The notes beneath the pieces were generated by a model. The model did not search any database. It was given only the letters and a program-made list of their open reading frames with translations, and had not been told where the DNA came from. Position numbers and translations under genes: made by a program. From Chitinophagaceae bacterium (GTDB lineage Bacteria; Bacteroidota; Bacteroidia; Chitinophagales; Chitinophagaceae), in contig CANCAY010000008.1 in assembly GCA_947374225.1 (NCBI GenBank), positions 1-64,000 of the forward strand: 64,000 nt of DNA, read 5' to 3'. This document shows, piece after piece, positions 7,500-17,450 of this stretch (position 1 is its first letter; the number at the start of each line of letters is the position of its first letter).

Positions 7500-9380
7500 A
7501 TGCAAAAAGGTCAAATACGTGTTCAGACGGAGAACATTTTTCCCATCATTAAGAAATTCCTTTATAGTGACCACGAGATTTTTTTACGTGAGTTAGTGAG
7601 TAACGCAGTTGATGCGGCTCAGAAATTGAAAACCTTACATGGTAAAGGGGAAGCTAAGGGCGATCTTGGTCAATTACGTATTGACGTGGTATTAGATGCT
7701 AAGGAAAAAACTATTTCCATTAAGGATAACGGTATTGGAATGTCAGCAGAAGAAGTTGATAAATATATTAACCAATTGGCATTTAGTGGTGCGGAAGAGT
7801 TTGTTACTAAGTACAAAGAAGCGAGTGTAATTGGTCATTTCGGACTTGGTTTTTATAGCGCATTCATGGTGAGTGATAAAGTAGACATCTATAGTAAGAG
7901 CCATACAGGTGCTCCTGGTGTTTTCTGGAGTTGCGATGGTAGTACTGAATACGAATTATACGAGGTTGATTATAGTGACCGAGGTTCTAAAATGGTACTT
8001 CATATCAACGAAGAGAGTGCAGAGTTTTTAGACGCTAATCGTATCAAAGGAATTTTAGAACGTTTTTGTAAGTTCTTGCCAATTGCTATTTATTTCACAG
8101 ACGCCAACGCGGTAAAAGCGGAAAGTAAAACTGCAGATGATAGTGAAGCTGTATCAGAAGCGGAAGCAGAAAAGTCTATCAACAATACCAATCCATTATG
8201 GGTTCGTAAGCCAGCCGATTTAACTAAAGAAGACTATATCAGTTTCTATAAAGAATTGTATCCTTTTGGAGAAACTCCATTATTCTGGATTCATTTAAAT
8301 GTGGACTATCCGTTTAACTTGACCGGTATATTATACTTCCCTAAAATCAAACAAAGTTTTGAGATTCAGAAAGACAAGATCCAATTATACTGCAATCAGG
8401 TATTTGTTACTGACGAAGTAAAAGATATTGTACCAGAATTCTTAATGTTATTACATGGTGTTATTGATAGCCCAGACATTCCTTTAAACGTGAGTCGTAG
8501 CTATTTACAAGGCGATCCAAACGTTAAAAAAATCAATGCGCATATTACTAAAAAAGTTGCGGACAAATTAGAAGAGATCTTCAATACAGAACGTGCTTCT
8601 TTTGAAGAAAAATGGGAGAGTCTTGGTTTGTTTGTAAAATACGGAATGATCACTGACGACAAGTTCTTAGAGAAGGGAAATAAGTTTTTAATTCTAGAGG
8701 ACGCGGCATCAAAAGGCAAATTCTATACATTGGATGAGTATAAATCTGCAACAGAAGCAACGCAGAAAAACAAGGAAGGCAAGCATGTTTTATTATATAC
8801 TACTAATACGATACAGCAAGACGCTTTTATTCAGGCTGCTGCAGGTAAAGGCTATAAAGTGGTGAAATTAGAAACAATGGTAGACGCTGCTTTTATCAAT
8901 AACGTTGAGATGAAGTGGGAGGGTGTTCAGTTTGTTCGCGTGGATGCGGATGTGGTAGATAACTTAATTGACAAGCAAGAAAATGTGGATTCAATTTTGT
9001 CTAAGGACGAAGTGGATCAAGCAATTAAATTATTTGAGTTTCAGGTTCCGGAAATAACTTTAACGGTAGACGTTAAAGGATTAAGTAAGGACGCAGCACC
9101 AGTCATTGCAACTCGCCCCGAGTTTATGCGTCGTATGAAGGACATGGCAAGTATGGGTGGCAGCGGTATGACTGCTTTTTATGCTCAAATGCCAGACGAG
9201 GTTAATTTAACTATTAATGGTAATCACCCTATATATCAATCTTTATTAAAAGAGTCTGATATTGATAAGCAACAAAAACAAGCTCGAAATTTAGCAGACT
9301 TAGCTTTGTTGTCACAGGGCTTATTGAATGGTGCAGAGTTAACCAATTTTATAAATAGAAGCGTTGATTTATTAAAATAG
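7500..9380 (+). CDS. htpG: Chaperone protein HtpG (Hsp90)
   Basis: A 626-residue Hsp90-family ATPase chaperone, full length. The N-terminal GHKL domain shows FLRELVSNAVDA (catalytic Glu31, Asn35), DNGIGM near residue 76 and GHFGLGFYSAFMV near 120. The middle domain includes the conserved NVSRSYLQGD, and the C-terminal dimerisation domain contains MKDMASMGG. An acidic linker rich in Glu/Ala/Ser lies near residues 205-225. The gene stands alone and ends at a bidirectional terminator shared with recJ. Confidence 0.97.
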   Translation: MQKGQIRVQTENIFPIIKKFLYSDHEIFLRELVSNAVDAAQKLKTLHGKGEAKGDLGQLRIDVVLDAKEKTISIKDNGIGMSAEEVDKYINQLAFSGAEEFVTKYKEASVIGHFGLGFYSAFMVSDKVDIYSKSHTGAPGVFWSCDGSTEYELYEVDYSDRGSKMVLHINEESAEFLDANRIKGILERFCKFLPIAIYFTDANAVKAESKTADDSEAVSEAEAEKSINNTNPLWVRKPADLTKEDYISFYKELYPFGETPLFWIHLNVDYPFNLTGILYFPKIKQSFEIQKDKIQLYCNQVFVTDEVKDIVPEFLMLLHGVIDSPDIPLNVSRSYLQGDPNVKKINAHITKKVADKLEEIFNTERASFEEKWESLGLFVKYGMITDDKFLEKGNKFLILEDAASKGKFYTLDEYKSATEATQKNKEGKHVLLYTTNTIQQDAFIQAAAGKGYKVVKLETMVDAAFINNVEMKWEGVQFVRVDADVVDNLIDKQENVDSILSKDEVDQAIKLFEFQVPEITLTVDVKGLSKDAAPVIATRPEFMRRMKDMASMGGSGMTAFYAQMPDEVNLTINGNHPIYQSLLKESDIDKQQKQARNLADLALLSQGLLNGAELTNFINRSVDLLK

Positions 9381-9439
9381 GACCATTGTTCATTTGGGTA
9401 TGATTACCCACTTGTTTAAAAAAATAAAAAGCGTTAAGC

Positions 9440-9472
9440 AAAAAAAGCGACCTAATTAAGGTCGCTTTTTTT
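9440..9472. terminator. Bidirectional terminator between htpG and recJ
   Basis: The stem AAAAAAGCGACCT/AAGGTCGCTTTTTT has A and T runs on both sides, so it can work on either strand. The recJ stop codon (9452-9454) lies inside the hairpin, so the last recJ codons are part of the terminator. Confidence 0.9.
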
Positions 9473-11155
9473 GATATCTATAACTTGCATTTGAACGGTC
9501 TGTGTTCCCTGCCACTCATTTAATTGTAATTGAAACACTAGGTCGAATGGTTCGCCAGACTTAATTAGGTCTATATGTTGTGGCATATTGTATCCAATAC
9601 CTTTTACTGTATTTTTCCCTTGTGTCACATTGAAACTGATATGTGCGTCTTTTACTAATTTGGTATAACCATTATCATAAACCTTTTGTGCTAAAAATAT
9701 TGGACGCATATTGTCGGGGCCAAATGGTTCCATTTGAGAGATGATCTGATAAAAATTCATACTGATATTATCCAAAGGGAGCAATGCATTTATAGCGATC
9801 TCCGGAGTCAATTGTTCCTCTGTAATACGTTCGGCAACAGCAATTTCAAATGCGGCTTTAAAGTCTTCCAATTTATCTACTGCCATTGTCATTCCTGCTG
9901 CAGCGAAGTGCCCGCCATAGCCAAGTAAATGCGATCTGCATGCATGTAGTGCCTCATATAAATTAAAACCTAAAACACTGCGCGCGCTCCCTGCAACAAT
10001 GTCACCACTTTGTGTAAGTACAATGGTTGGCTTATAATGTTTTTCAATTAATCGACTTGCTACAATTCCAACTACCCCTTTATGCCAATGTGATTGAAAA
10101 ACCACATTCGATTTTCTATGTATATGGGTGGGGTCCATTTCTATTTGCGCCAACGCTTCTTCTGTAATACTGGTGTCTGCTTCACGGCGATCTAAATTAT
10201 CTTGTTGTAATAAAGAAGCAATTGCCATAGCACTCTGATAGTCCGGTTCAATAAATAATTGCACTGCTTTTTTAGCATCGTCCATTCTCCCTGCAGCATT
10301 AATTCTTGGAGCTACAGCAAAAACCAAGTTGCTAATTTTCATTGGAGGAACTTGCTTCGCTAATTCCATTAAAGCCTTGATTCCAAAACTAGGATCCTCA
10401 TTTACTTTTTGGATTCCAAAAAATGCCAAAGTTCTATTTTCGTCAACAACAGGTACAATGTCGGCAGCAATAGCAGTAGCGACTAGGTCTAGATACCTCA
10501 AATAAGTTTCAGCTGGCAAGTTGTGCACTTGCGCCAAAGCGGTTATTAATTTAAATACCACTCCGCACCCGCATAACTCTTTGAATGGGTAGGTGCAGTC
10601 TACTTGTTTGGCATTTAATATCGCCACTGCAGGTGGTAAAATAAGATCTGGTAAATGGTGATCGCAAATAATAAAATCTATTCCTAATTCCTTGGCATAG
10701 GCAATAAGGTCTATGGACTTAATGCCACAGTCAACGGATATGATTAAATCAATACCAATTTCTTTTGCATAATCTATACCAATCTTGGAGATGCCGTATC
10801 CTTCCTTGTATCGGTGTGGGATATAATAGTCAATATGCGGAGACAGTTGTTTTAAAAACTGGTATAAAGTAGCAACAGATGTTGTTCCGTCTACGTCGTA
10901 ATCTCCAAAAACCAATATTTTCTCTTGTTTCTCAAAAGCGATTTCAATTCTATCTACTGCCTTTTTCATGTCTTTCATCAACCAAGGATCATGTAAATGA
11001 TCTAAGCTTGGTCGAAAGAACTTTTTAGCAGCATCAAAATCGTCAATGCCTCTTTGAACTAATAACTCACAAAGGATTGGGTGAATTTTTAGTACGTCTT
11101 GCAGTACTTGCACTTTAGCCGGATTGGCTTTAAGTATATTCCACCTTTTTTCCAT
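9452..11155 (-). CDS. recJ: Single-stranded-DNA-specific exonuclease RecJ
   Basis: A 567-residue DHH/DHHA1-family 5'-3' ssDNA exonuclease for recombination and mismatch/base-excision repair. Visible motifs are FGDYDVDGTTSVA near residue 82, ISVDCG near 140, the DHH signature CDHHLPD near 160, and the DHHA1 motif region GYGGHFAAAGMT near 410. A C-terminal OB-fold region follows. Length is normal for the family. The ATG overlaps the stop of the upstream prenyltransferase gene by 1 nt (TAATG), indicating translational coupling. Confidence 0.95.
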   Translation of the reverse strand: MEKRWNILKANPAKVQVLQDVLKIHPILCELLVQRGIDDFDAAKKFFRPSLDHLHDPWLMKDMKKAVDRIEIAFEKQEKILVFGDYDVDGTTSVATLYQFLKQLSPHIDYYIPHRYKEGYGISKIGIDYAKEIGIDLIISVDCGIKSIDLIAYAKELGIDFIICDHHLPDLILPPAVAILNAKQVDCTYPFKELCGCGVVFKLITALAQVHNLPAETYLRYLDLVATAIAADIVPVVDENRTLAFFGIQKVNEDPSFGIKALMELAKQVPPMKISNLVFAVAPRINAAGRMDDAKKAVQLFIEPDYQSAMAIASLLQQDNLDRREADTSITEEALAQIEMDPTHIHRKSNVVFQSHWHKGVVGIVASRLIEKHYKPTIVLTQSGDIVAGSARSVLGFNLYEALHACRSHLLGYGGHFAAAGMTMAVDKLEDFKAAFEIAVAERITEEQLTPEIAINALLPLDNISMNFYQIISQMEPFGPDNMRPIFLAQKVYDNGYTKLVKDAHISFNVTQGKNTVKGIGYNMPQHIDLIKSGEPFDLVFQLQLNEWQGTQTVQMQVIDIKKSDLN

Positions 11156-12117
11156 TAAAATTGACGGTCGGTTGTGTATCTCACTAATTCTTCTAGCGCT
11201 TCTCTAGCAGGGGATGGTGGAAATGAGTTTAAAATTAATAAGGCATTGTCACGGTACTCCAACATTTTTTGATTTGCGTATTCAATACCTCCATATGCCT
11301 TAACATTGTCTATTACAAACTTCACTTTTTCCTTGTCATTATTATTGTTCTTGACAATATAAATAATTTGTTTCTTAAGTGAAGAAGGTACTTTTTGTAA
11401 AATATGAATTAGTGGAAGGGTTAATTTTTTTTCCTTGATATCATTCCCGGTTGGCTTGCCAATTTTAGCATCGCCATAATCGAACAAGTCGTCTTTTATT
11501 TGAAATGCCATACCAACCTGTTCTCCAAAGTCTTTCATCTTTTGTATAACAGATTCGTCTTGAGTGACAGAAGCAGCACCTGCAGCACAGCTAGAAGCTA
11601 GTAAGCTTGCTGTTTTCCCGTTTATAATTTCGTAATACACAGATTCGTCGAAATTCAAGTTCCTCGTCTTTTCTATTTGCAATAATTCACCCTCGCTCAT
11701 TTTTTTTACAGCAGAAGATAAAATTGTTAAAATAGTAAAGTCTTTATTCTCTAAAGAAAGCAATAATCCTTTTGACAGTAAATAGTCTCCTACTAATACA
11801 GCGATTTTATTTTTCCATAACGCATTAATTGAAAAGAAACCTCTTCTTTCAATGGAGTCGTCTACGACATCGTCGTGAACCAAAGTTGCAGTGTGTAATA
11901 ATTCAACTAGTGAAGCAGCTCTATAAGAAGCATCTGTAATTTCTCCATGTAGTTTTGCGGACAATAAAATAAACATAGGTCGCATTTGCTTGCCTTTGCG
12001 CTTTACTATGTATTGCATGATACGGTCAAGTAATGCCACACGGCTCTTTACGGCCTCTTTGAAGCTTACCTCAAAAAGGTCTAATTCTTTTCCTATAACT
12101 TTTCTTGCTAATTCCAT
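11155..12117 (-). CDS. Polyprenyl diphosphate synthase
   Basis: A 320-residue trans-isoprenyl diphosphate synthase. Both aspartate-rich motifs are intact: LVHDDVVDDS (FARM) near residue 83 and IKDDLFDYGD (SARM) near 211, with the RPMF and GKxT motifs (NGKTASL). It condenses isopentenyl diphosphate onto allylic primers to make the side chain of menaquinone, or an octaprenyl/heptaprenyl diphosphate. Chain length cannot be read from sequence. It is upstream of recJ with a 1-nt overlap. The more downstream ispH supplies the same pathway. Confidence 0.9.
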   Translation of the reverse strand: MELARKVIGKELDLFEVSFKEAVKSRVALLDRIMQYIVKRKGKQMRPMFILLSAKLHGEITDASYRAASLVELLHTATLVHDDVVDDSIERRGFFSINALWKNKIAVLVGDYLLSKGLLLSLENKDFTILTILSSAVKKMSEGELLQIEKTRNLNFDESVYYEIINGKTASLLASSCAAGAASVTQDESVIQKMKDFGEQVGMAFQIKDDLFDYGDAKIGKPTGNDIKEKKLTLPLIHILQKVPSSLKKQIIYIVKNNNNDKEKVKFVIDNVKAYGGIEYANQKMLEYRDNALLILNSFPPSPAREALEELVRYTTDRQF

Positions 12118-12176
12118 TGGGGACTGTAATTTATATTGAATTGTTATAAGTTCTACTTTTTTTTATATGATTCAAA

Positions 12177-12839
12177 TTAGTCATTCAGCATATTAAAATG
12201 AAGTGCTCCAAAATTTTGCAATGAAGTTAATTTCAAGTCGGCTGCACCCCATTTTTCAGATTTCACTTGTTCTGCAGAAGGAACCACCACACAGGTCATT
12301 CTAGCAGATTTCGCTGCTAACATGCCATAAAAAGAATCTTCGAAACAGATACATTCAAGTGGGTTGACATGCAAACCTGCTGCACAATCCAAATATACTT
12401 GCGGATGTGGCTTGGCATGCAATAAATGTTGCGCAGAACAACTAGATTGGATATAACTTCTAATCCCCAGTTTGTCTTTTATCCACTCTATTAAAAGGGC
12501 AGGAGAGGAAGTAGCTAAACCAATTTTAAAATCTCTTTGTAAGAAAAATTGAAAAATATGTTCTACCCCTGGCATTAAAGTAGCTTCTTTGTCAATAAGG
12601 TCAAGTGCTAGTGTAATTATTTTTTGTTCTGCTCTTTCAAATTCAGTATGAGGTACTTTATTTGAGTGCAACCAATGCGCTACAAATTCTTTTGATCTTA
12701 GTCCAGTAGTGATAGCATATTGATCGTCGGTGAGTTGAATTCCGTATTGACGGAAAATTTCAGTTGCAGCTTTGTTCCATAATGGCTCACTGTTGATTAA
12801 TAAGCCATCTATATCGAAAATAACGGCAGATTTCTTCAT
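12177..12839 (-). CDS. HAD-superfamily sugar-phosphate phosphatase/mutase
   Basis: A 220-residue haloacid-dehalogenase family hydrolase with a cap inserted after motif I. Motif I is FDIDGLLINSEPLW (nucleophile Asp9, acid/base Asp11), motif II LATSSP near residue 112, the motif III Lys is in HAKPHP, and motif IV is CFEDSFYG near 178. The sequence most resembles the HxpB/YniC (2-deoxyglucose-6-phosphatase, hexitol phosphatase) and beta-phosphoglucomutase branch. The physiological substrate is not determinable. The divergent neighbour is the acyltransferase gene. Confidence 0.85.
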   Translation of the reverse strand: MKKSAVIFDIDGLLINSEPLWNKAATEIFRQYGIQLTDDQYAITTGLRSKEFVAHWLHSNKVPHTEFERAEQKIITLALDLIDKEATLMPGVEHIFQFFLQRDFKIGLATSSPALLIEWIKDKLGIRSYIQSSCSAQHLLHAKPHPQVYLDCAAGLHVNPLECICFEDSFYGMLAAKSARMTCVVVPSAEQVKSEKWGAADLKLTSLQNFGALHFNMLND

Positions 12840-12927
12840 TGTTTAAAGATACTATTTGTTAGTTAAAGAGGGGCATTCTGATACATATTTATGTGTTATA
12901 TTGCACTCGTAACTAACAAGCGTACTA

Positions 12928-13698
12928 ATGAGTTTAATGGATCGACTAAAGCGAATTAAAATATTTCGTTCTATTATATATGGTATTGTAGGCTTATTCT
13001 CTTATCCTGGCATTGCATTGTTTAATAGAATTGTAATTGAGGGTACAGAGAACTTAGAGAATTTGCCCAAAAAGAATGTTTTATTTGTAAGCAATCATCA
13101 AACTTATTTTGGCGACGTGATTGCTTTTGTTCATATTTTTTGTGCTGTGAAATGGGGGAAGTATAATAAACTTGGAATACCCTATTACCTACTAAACCCT
13201 TTTACTAATGTTTATTTTGTAGCTGCAGAAGAAACCATGAATAGTAACTGGTTAACTCGCTTATTTAAGTTAGGGGGTGCATTGACAGTAAAAAGAACTT
13301 GGAGGGCAGAAGGTCAGGATGTACAAAGACAAAGAGATGAATTTGATACGCAAAAAATAGATTCCGCATTATCAAAAAGCTGGGTGATTACTTTCCCCCA
13401 AGGAACTACCAAGCCTTTTGCGCCAGGTAGAAAAGGGACTGCACATATTATTAAGAACAACAAGCCAATTGTAGTGCCAGTAGTTATAAATGGCTTTTGG
13501 AGAGCTTTTACAAAGCAGGGGCTAACATTTAAAAAAGTAGGGACACCATTGACAGTGCGATTCAAAGCGCCTTTAGTAATTGACTATGATGCTTCTGTAG
13601 AAGTCATTTTAGATCAAATAATGAATGCGATTGAACAAAGTAAGGAATACATGTTAAAGGGTAGACACCATGTAGAAGCAGCTGCTAAACTTCCGTAA
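12928..13698 (+). CDS. 1-acyl-sn-glycerol-3-phosphate acyltransferase-like protein
   Basis: A 256-residue PlsC-family acyltransferase, probably membrane-associated through an N-terminal hydrophobic segment (residues 12-30). The block I variant is NHQTYFGDV (His near 57) in place of HxxxxD, with the substrate-binding block III FPQGTTKPF near 153 in place of FPEGTR. These are conservative variants seen in a Bacteroidota subgroup. The likely role is acyl transfer in phospholipid or aminolipid synthesis. The last 14 nt overlap the 3' end of the convergent thioesterase gene. Confidence 0.82.
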   Translation: MSLMDRLKRIKIFRSIIYGIVGLFSYPGIALFNRIVIEGTENLENLPKKNVLFVSNHQTYFGDVIAFVHIFCAVKWGKYNKLGIPYYLLNPFTNVYFVAAEETMNSNWLTRLFKLGGALTVKRTWRAEGQDVQRQRDEFDTQKIDSALSKSWVITFPQGTTKPFAPGRKGTAHIIKNNKPIVVPVVINGFWRAFTKQGLTFKKVGTPLTVRFKAPLVIDYDASVEVILDQIMNAIEQSKEYMLKGRHHVEAAAKLP

Positions 13699-14200
13699 AT
13701 AGCGCCTTCAATTCAGTTGCATCATTCGGCTTCATTTTGCCAGCTAATACCAGTCTTAATTGCCTTCTTCTTAATGCGGTAAGAAAGATTTTCTTTTCGT
13801 GATCTGATTCTGGAATAATTTCTGGAACTTTTTTTGGTTTCTTGTATTCATCCAAAGCAACAAAGGTAAAAAAAGCTTCATTGCTTAGCACTCTAGTTTG
13901 GTCAATCATATTTTGATTCCAAACTTTTAAATGAATCTCCATGGAAGTGGTAAAAGCTCTTGTAACAATGGCTTCTATGCAAATAACATTGCCTAGTTTA
14001 ATAGGCGTTTTAAAACTAATATTGTCTACAGAGGCGGTCATACAAGCCGAATTGCAATGCTTGGAAGCGGACAAATAAGCGGCAATGTCCATCCAGTACA
14101 TTAGTTTACCTCCCATTAAATCTCCAAAGGTATTCGTGTCATTGGGTAATACCAATTCGTTCATTGTTGTAAAAGAATCAATTGCTTTTCTAGCTTCCAT
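13685..14200 (-). CDS. Acyl-CoA thioesterase, hotdog fold
   Basis: A 171-residue hotdog-fold thioesterase of the YciA/BFIT-like acyl-CoA hydrolase family. The conserved PNDTNTFGDLMGGKLMYWMD segment near residue 20 carries the catalytic Asn/Asp region, followed by SVDNISFKTPIKLGN. The start at 14200 is used because it gives the standard N-terminus; the frame runs upstream to 14245. It hydrolyses acyl-CoA thioesters in the cytoplasm, and chain preference is unknown. The 3' end overlaps the convergent plsC-like gene by 14 nt. It lies 32 nt downstream of the epimerase gene on the same strand. Confidence 0.88.
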   Translation of the reverse strand: MEARKAIDSFTTMNELVLPNDTNTFGDLMGGKLMYWMDIAAYLSASKHCNSACMTASVDNISFKTPIKLGNVICIEAIVTRAFTTSMEIHLKVWNQNMIDQTRVLSNEAFFTFVALDEYKKPKKVPEIIPESDHEKKIFLTALRRRQLRLVLAGKMKPNDATELKALFTEV

Positions 14201-14232
14201 AATTGCAGTTTGTAAATTAAAGATACAAATTG

Positions 14233-15330
14233 TTATACAACACAAGATTCCAATTTGGAAAGGTAAGCTGGGTCTACAGTTGCGCCTATTCCAGGTGCGT
14301 CACATATGGACAAATGCATTCCATTAAATTGAACGCCGCCAATTACGGGGTCTACAGTATGGCCCAATAAACAGGTGTCCATGTCGTAATATTTTACATT
14401 GTCATGAGCCATTGCAAAGTGCATTTTAGCACTTAATGCCAGACGACTTTCTAACATCCCACCCATCATACATGGAATTTGATTGGCTTTTGCAATAGCA
14501 TGAATTTTTATTGCTTCATTTATGCCACCACTTTTTGAGAATTTAATATTAATTGCATGACATGCTTTTTGTGCCATCAACTTACGTGCGTCATGATGTG
14601 TAAATACAGATTCGTCGGCCATGATGGCAATTGGGGAAGCTGCGCAAAGCGCAGGTAAAGCATCGTCATAATATTTGTGCATTGGTTGCTCGCAAAATTG
14701 AATATTAAATGTAGACAAAGCTGTTAAAACAGGCAAAGCGTCTTCTGGTGTCCAACCTTGATTGGCGTCAATTCTTAAAATGATATCATTCCCTATTGCG
14801 GTCCTTATTTGTTTAATTCTTTCTATATCCTCCGATGGCTTTTTCCCGAGTTTCACTTTAATCATTTTGACCCCTTTTGCAACAAATTCTATAGCTTGCT
14901 CTGCCATTTTTTCTGGGCTATCAATGCCAATAGTCAAGTCAGATTCAATTGGTTTAGCAGTGCCACCTAAAAAAGCATATAGTGGCTTATTGGCTGCTTG
15001 CGCTGCAATATCATACAAAGCCAAGTCGAATGCGCTTTTGGCAGTATAATTGCCCGCTATAATATAATCCAGTTCCTTAAGTCGAGCGTCTATTTCTAAT
15101 GGATTCTTGCCCTTCCAAAAAGCTGCAAAATCCTTGGCTAAATTATAACAGCTCAATTGTGTTTCTCCAACAATCATTGGGAATGCAGAACATTCGCCCC
15201 AGCCAATAATGGATTCGTCGGTATGAATTTTTATCAAAACGTTTTGAGCAAATTGCATGGTACCCGTGGCAATTGTAAATGGAACCATTGGGATTTTATA
15301 CAAGAAGATCTCTGTCTTTATTATTTTCAT
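14233..15330 (-). CDS. L-Ala-D/L-Glu-type dipeptide epimerase (enolase superfamily)
   Basis: A 365-residue member of the muconate-lactonising/enolase superfamily. The acid/base Lys is in IKVKLGK near residue 162. Metal ligands lie in ILRIDANQGW (Asp), FCEQPM (Glu) and IMADES (Asp), and the second Lys is in NIKFSKSGG near 265. This set is typical of dipeptide epimerases (AEE) that interconvert L-Ala-D-Glu and L-Ala-L-Glu from murein peptides. The exact dipeptide specificity is inferred only. It is probably co-transcribed with the following thioesterase gene. Confidence 0.85.
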   Translation of the reverse strand: MKIIKTEIFLYKIPMVPFTIATGTMQFAQNVLIKIHTDESIIGWGECSAFPMIVGETQLSCYNLAKDFAAFWKGKNPLEIDARLKELDYIIAGNYTAKSAFDLALYDIAAQAANKPLYAFLGGTAKPIESDLTIGIDSPEKMAEQAIEFVAKGVKMIKVKLGKKPSEDIERIKQIRTAIGNDIILRIDANQGWTPEDALPVLTALSTFNIQFCEQPMHKYYDDALPALCAASPIAIMADESVFTHHDARKLMAQKACHAINIKFSKSGGINEAIKIHAIAKANQIPCMMGGMLESRLALSAKMHFAMAHDNVKYYDMDTCLLGHTVDPVIGGVQFNGMHLSICDAPGIGATVDPAYLSKLESCVV

Positions 15331-15418
15331 AAGGAGTCATTTAAGACATAAATATACTTGTAGATCCTTTGGTTTTCAATATTTTGTACCGATATTTGAT
15401 AAACGAACCCACGTTAGT

Positions 15419-16612
15419 ATGAATTTATCTTTTGACAACACCCAAGCTGCATTTGCGTACAAGTCTGACTCAGATTTAAAAAAAGCAAAGTTTTTATTTA
15501 CAGTAATTCAAAGTCCATTAATTGTATCGATAGCTACAAAATTGACGCCTGCTTTAATGAATTCCGGCTTACCTATAAATGGAATAATTCGTAATACTAT
15601 TTTCAAGCAATTTGTGGGTGGTGAAACTTTAGAAGATTCTGCAAGAGTCACTAAACAATTAGGTTCTTATGGGGTGCAAGTGATTTTAGATTATGGTGTT
15701 GAAGCAAAAGAAGGTGACGATAATTTCGATAGTGTAACTGAAAATATTATTGAGGCAATTGATTTTGCGGCTACTCAAAATAATGTCCCCTATGTAAGTG
15801 TAAAAATCACAGGTGTGGCTAGTCTTATTTTGTTAGAACATTTGAACGAAGCACCTAGATTAAGAAGTGGTATTCACGACAGTGAGTCGGAAAATAAAGC
15901 ATGGGATAATGTTAGAGAAAGAATGTTTGCAATTTGTGAAGTAGCAAATGAAAAAGGGATAGGCGTTTTAATAGATGCAGAAGAAACTTGGATACAAGAT
16001 CCTATTGATCGTTTGGCGATAGAGCTTATGGGAGTCTACAATAAAGAGAAAGCGGTTGTTTATAATACTTATCAATTATACAGAAACGACAGGTTGCGTT
16101 TTTTACAACTATCACATGGTATTGCAAAAGAAGCTGGCTTTGTTTTAGGAGCAAAATTAGTAAGAGGCGCGTATATGGAAAAAGAAAGAGAGCGTGCACA
16201 AAAAAATGGATACCCTTCTCCCATTCATGAGGACAAAATTGCAACAGACAAGGATTATGATGCAGCAGCTTTATACTGCATTCAAAATATAGACACTATT
16301 TCATTATTACTTGCTTCTCATAATGAAGAAAGCAACATGAAAATTATTGATGAAATGGCTAAAATGGGAATGCCTAATAACCATGCAAGAGTTCATTTTT
16401 CACAGTTATTTGGGATGAGTGATCAAATTAGTTTCAATATGGCAACAGCAGGTTTCAATGTGAGCAAGTATTTACCTTTTGGACCAATAAAGGAAGTGAT
16501 TCCTTATTTAATGAGAAGGGCAGAGGAGAATTCAAGTGTCAACGGTCAAACTAACAGGGAATTGCTTTTAATTAGGAAGGAATTAGCTCGCCGAAAAGAC
16601 AAAAAAAAATGA
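15419..16612 (+). CDS. Proline dehydrogenase
   Basis: A 397-residue monofunctional FAD-dependent proline dehydrogenase (first step of proline to glutamate). The barrel shows KLVRGAYMEKER near residue 300, the conserved SHNEES motif and the FAD/substrate-binding YLPFGP...PYLMRRAEEN motif near the C-terminus, with the two Args that hold the proline carboxylate. The start at 15419 (MNLSFDNTQAAF) is chosen; the open frame extends 162 nt further into the divergent epimerase gene. No P5C dehydrogenase gene is adjacent. Confidence 0.93.
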   Translation: MNLSFDNTQAAFAYKSDSDLKKAKFLFTVIQSPLIVSIATKLTPALMNSGLPINGIIRNTIFKQFVGGETLEDSARVTKQLGSYGVQVILDYGVEAKEGDDNFDSVTENIIEAIDFAATQNNVPYVSVKITGVASLILLEHLNEAPRLRSGIHDSESENKAWDNVRERMFAICEVANEKGIGVLIDAEETWIQDPIDRLAIELMGVYNKEKAVVYNTYQLYRNDRLRFLQLSHGIAKEAGFVLGAKLVRGAYMEKERERAQKNGYPSPIHEDKIATDKDYDAAALYCIQNIDTISLLLASHNEESNMKIIDEMAKMGMPNNHARVHFSQLFGMSDQISFNMATAGFNVSKYLPFGPIKEVIPYLMRRAEENSSVNGQTNRELLLIRKELARRKDKKK

Positions 16613-16644
16613 ATCAATAAGTTGTAATCGTTGTAAATTGCAGC

Positions 16645-17439
16645 ATGCAACAATACTTGACTTTATTACAACATGTTCTAGATAACGGAACTCAAAAGAC
16701 TGATAGAACAGGCACAGGTACCAAAAGTTGTTTTGGGTATCAAATGCGATTTAATTTACAAGAGGGCTTCCCTTTAGTAACTACCAAAAAAGTACATTTA
16801 AAAAGTATCATTTACGAACTCTTATGGTTTTTAAATGGAGACACGAATATAAAATATCTTAAAGACAATGGGGTTCGTATATGGGACGAGTGGGCAGACG
16901 AAAATGGCGATTTAGGTCCCGTATATGGTAAACAATGGAGAAGTTGGGAGGGTGCAAATGGTGTTGTGGTGGATCAAATTACAGAATTGATTGAGCAAAT
17001 TAAAAAAACACCAGACAGTAGAAGACTTATTGTGAGTGCATGGAATGTAGGGGATTTGTCAAAGATGGCATTGATGCCTTGTCATAATATGTTTCAGTTT
17101 TATGTAGCTGACGGAAAATTAAGTTGTCAGTTGTACCAAAGAAGTGCGGACGTGTTTTTAGGAGTGCCATTTAATATTGCTTCTTATGCATTATTAACTA
17201 TGATGATTGCACAGGTTTGTGGATTAGCGTATGGCGACTTTGTACATAGCTTTGGCGATGTACATTTATATAACAATCATTTTGATCAAGCGCATTTACA
17301 ATTGTCTAGAACCCCATTTCATTTACCAACAATGAAAATCAATCCAGCAGTAAAGGACATTTTCTCTTTTAAATTCGAAGATTTTACTTTAGAAAATTAT
17401 GAATCACATCCTGGTATTAAGGCTCCAGTAGCAGTATAA
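16645..17439 (+). CDS. thyA: Thymidylate synthase
   Basis: A 264-residue ThyA, the same length as the E. coli enzyme. The catalytic cysteine is in [12 protein letters not shown] near residue 146. DRTGTGT near 21, RRLIVSAWN and [17 protein letters not shown] are also present. It makes dTMP from dUMP with methylenetetrahydrofolate. The product dihydrofolate is recycled by the folA gene 11 nt downstream, so the two form a standard thyA-folA operon. Confidence 0.98.
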   Translation: MQQYLTLLQHVLDNGTQKTDRTGTGTKSCFGYQMRFNLQEGFPLVTTKKVHLKSIIYELLWFLNGDTNIKYLKDNGVRIWDEWADENGDLGPVYGKQWRSWEGANGVVVDQITELIEQIKKTPDSRRLIVSAWNVGDLSKMALMPCHNMFQFYVADGKLSCQLYQRSADVFLGVPFNIASYALLTMMIAQVCGLAYGDFVHSFGDVHLYNNHFDQAHLQLSRTPFHLPTMKINPAVKDIFSFKFEDFTLENYESHPGIKAPVAV

Positions 17440-17450
17440 AAAAACAAAGC

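Noticed and set aside
9734-9928. Plus-strand frame inside recJ
   Set aside because: Shadow of a well-conserved gene; no independent support.
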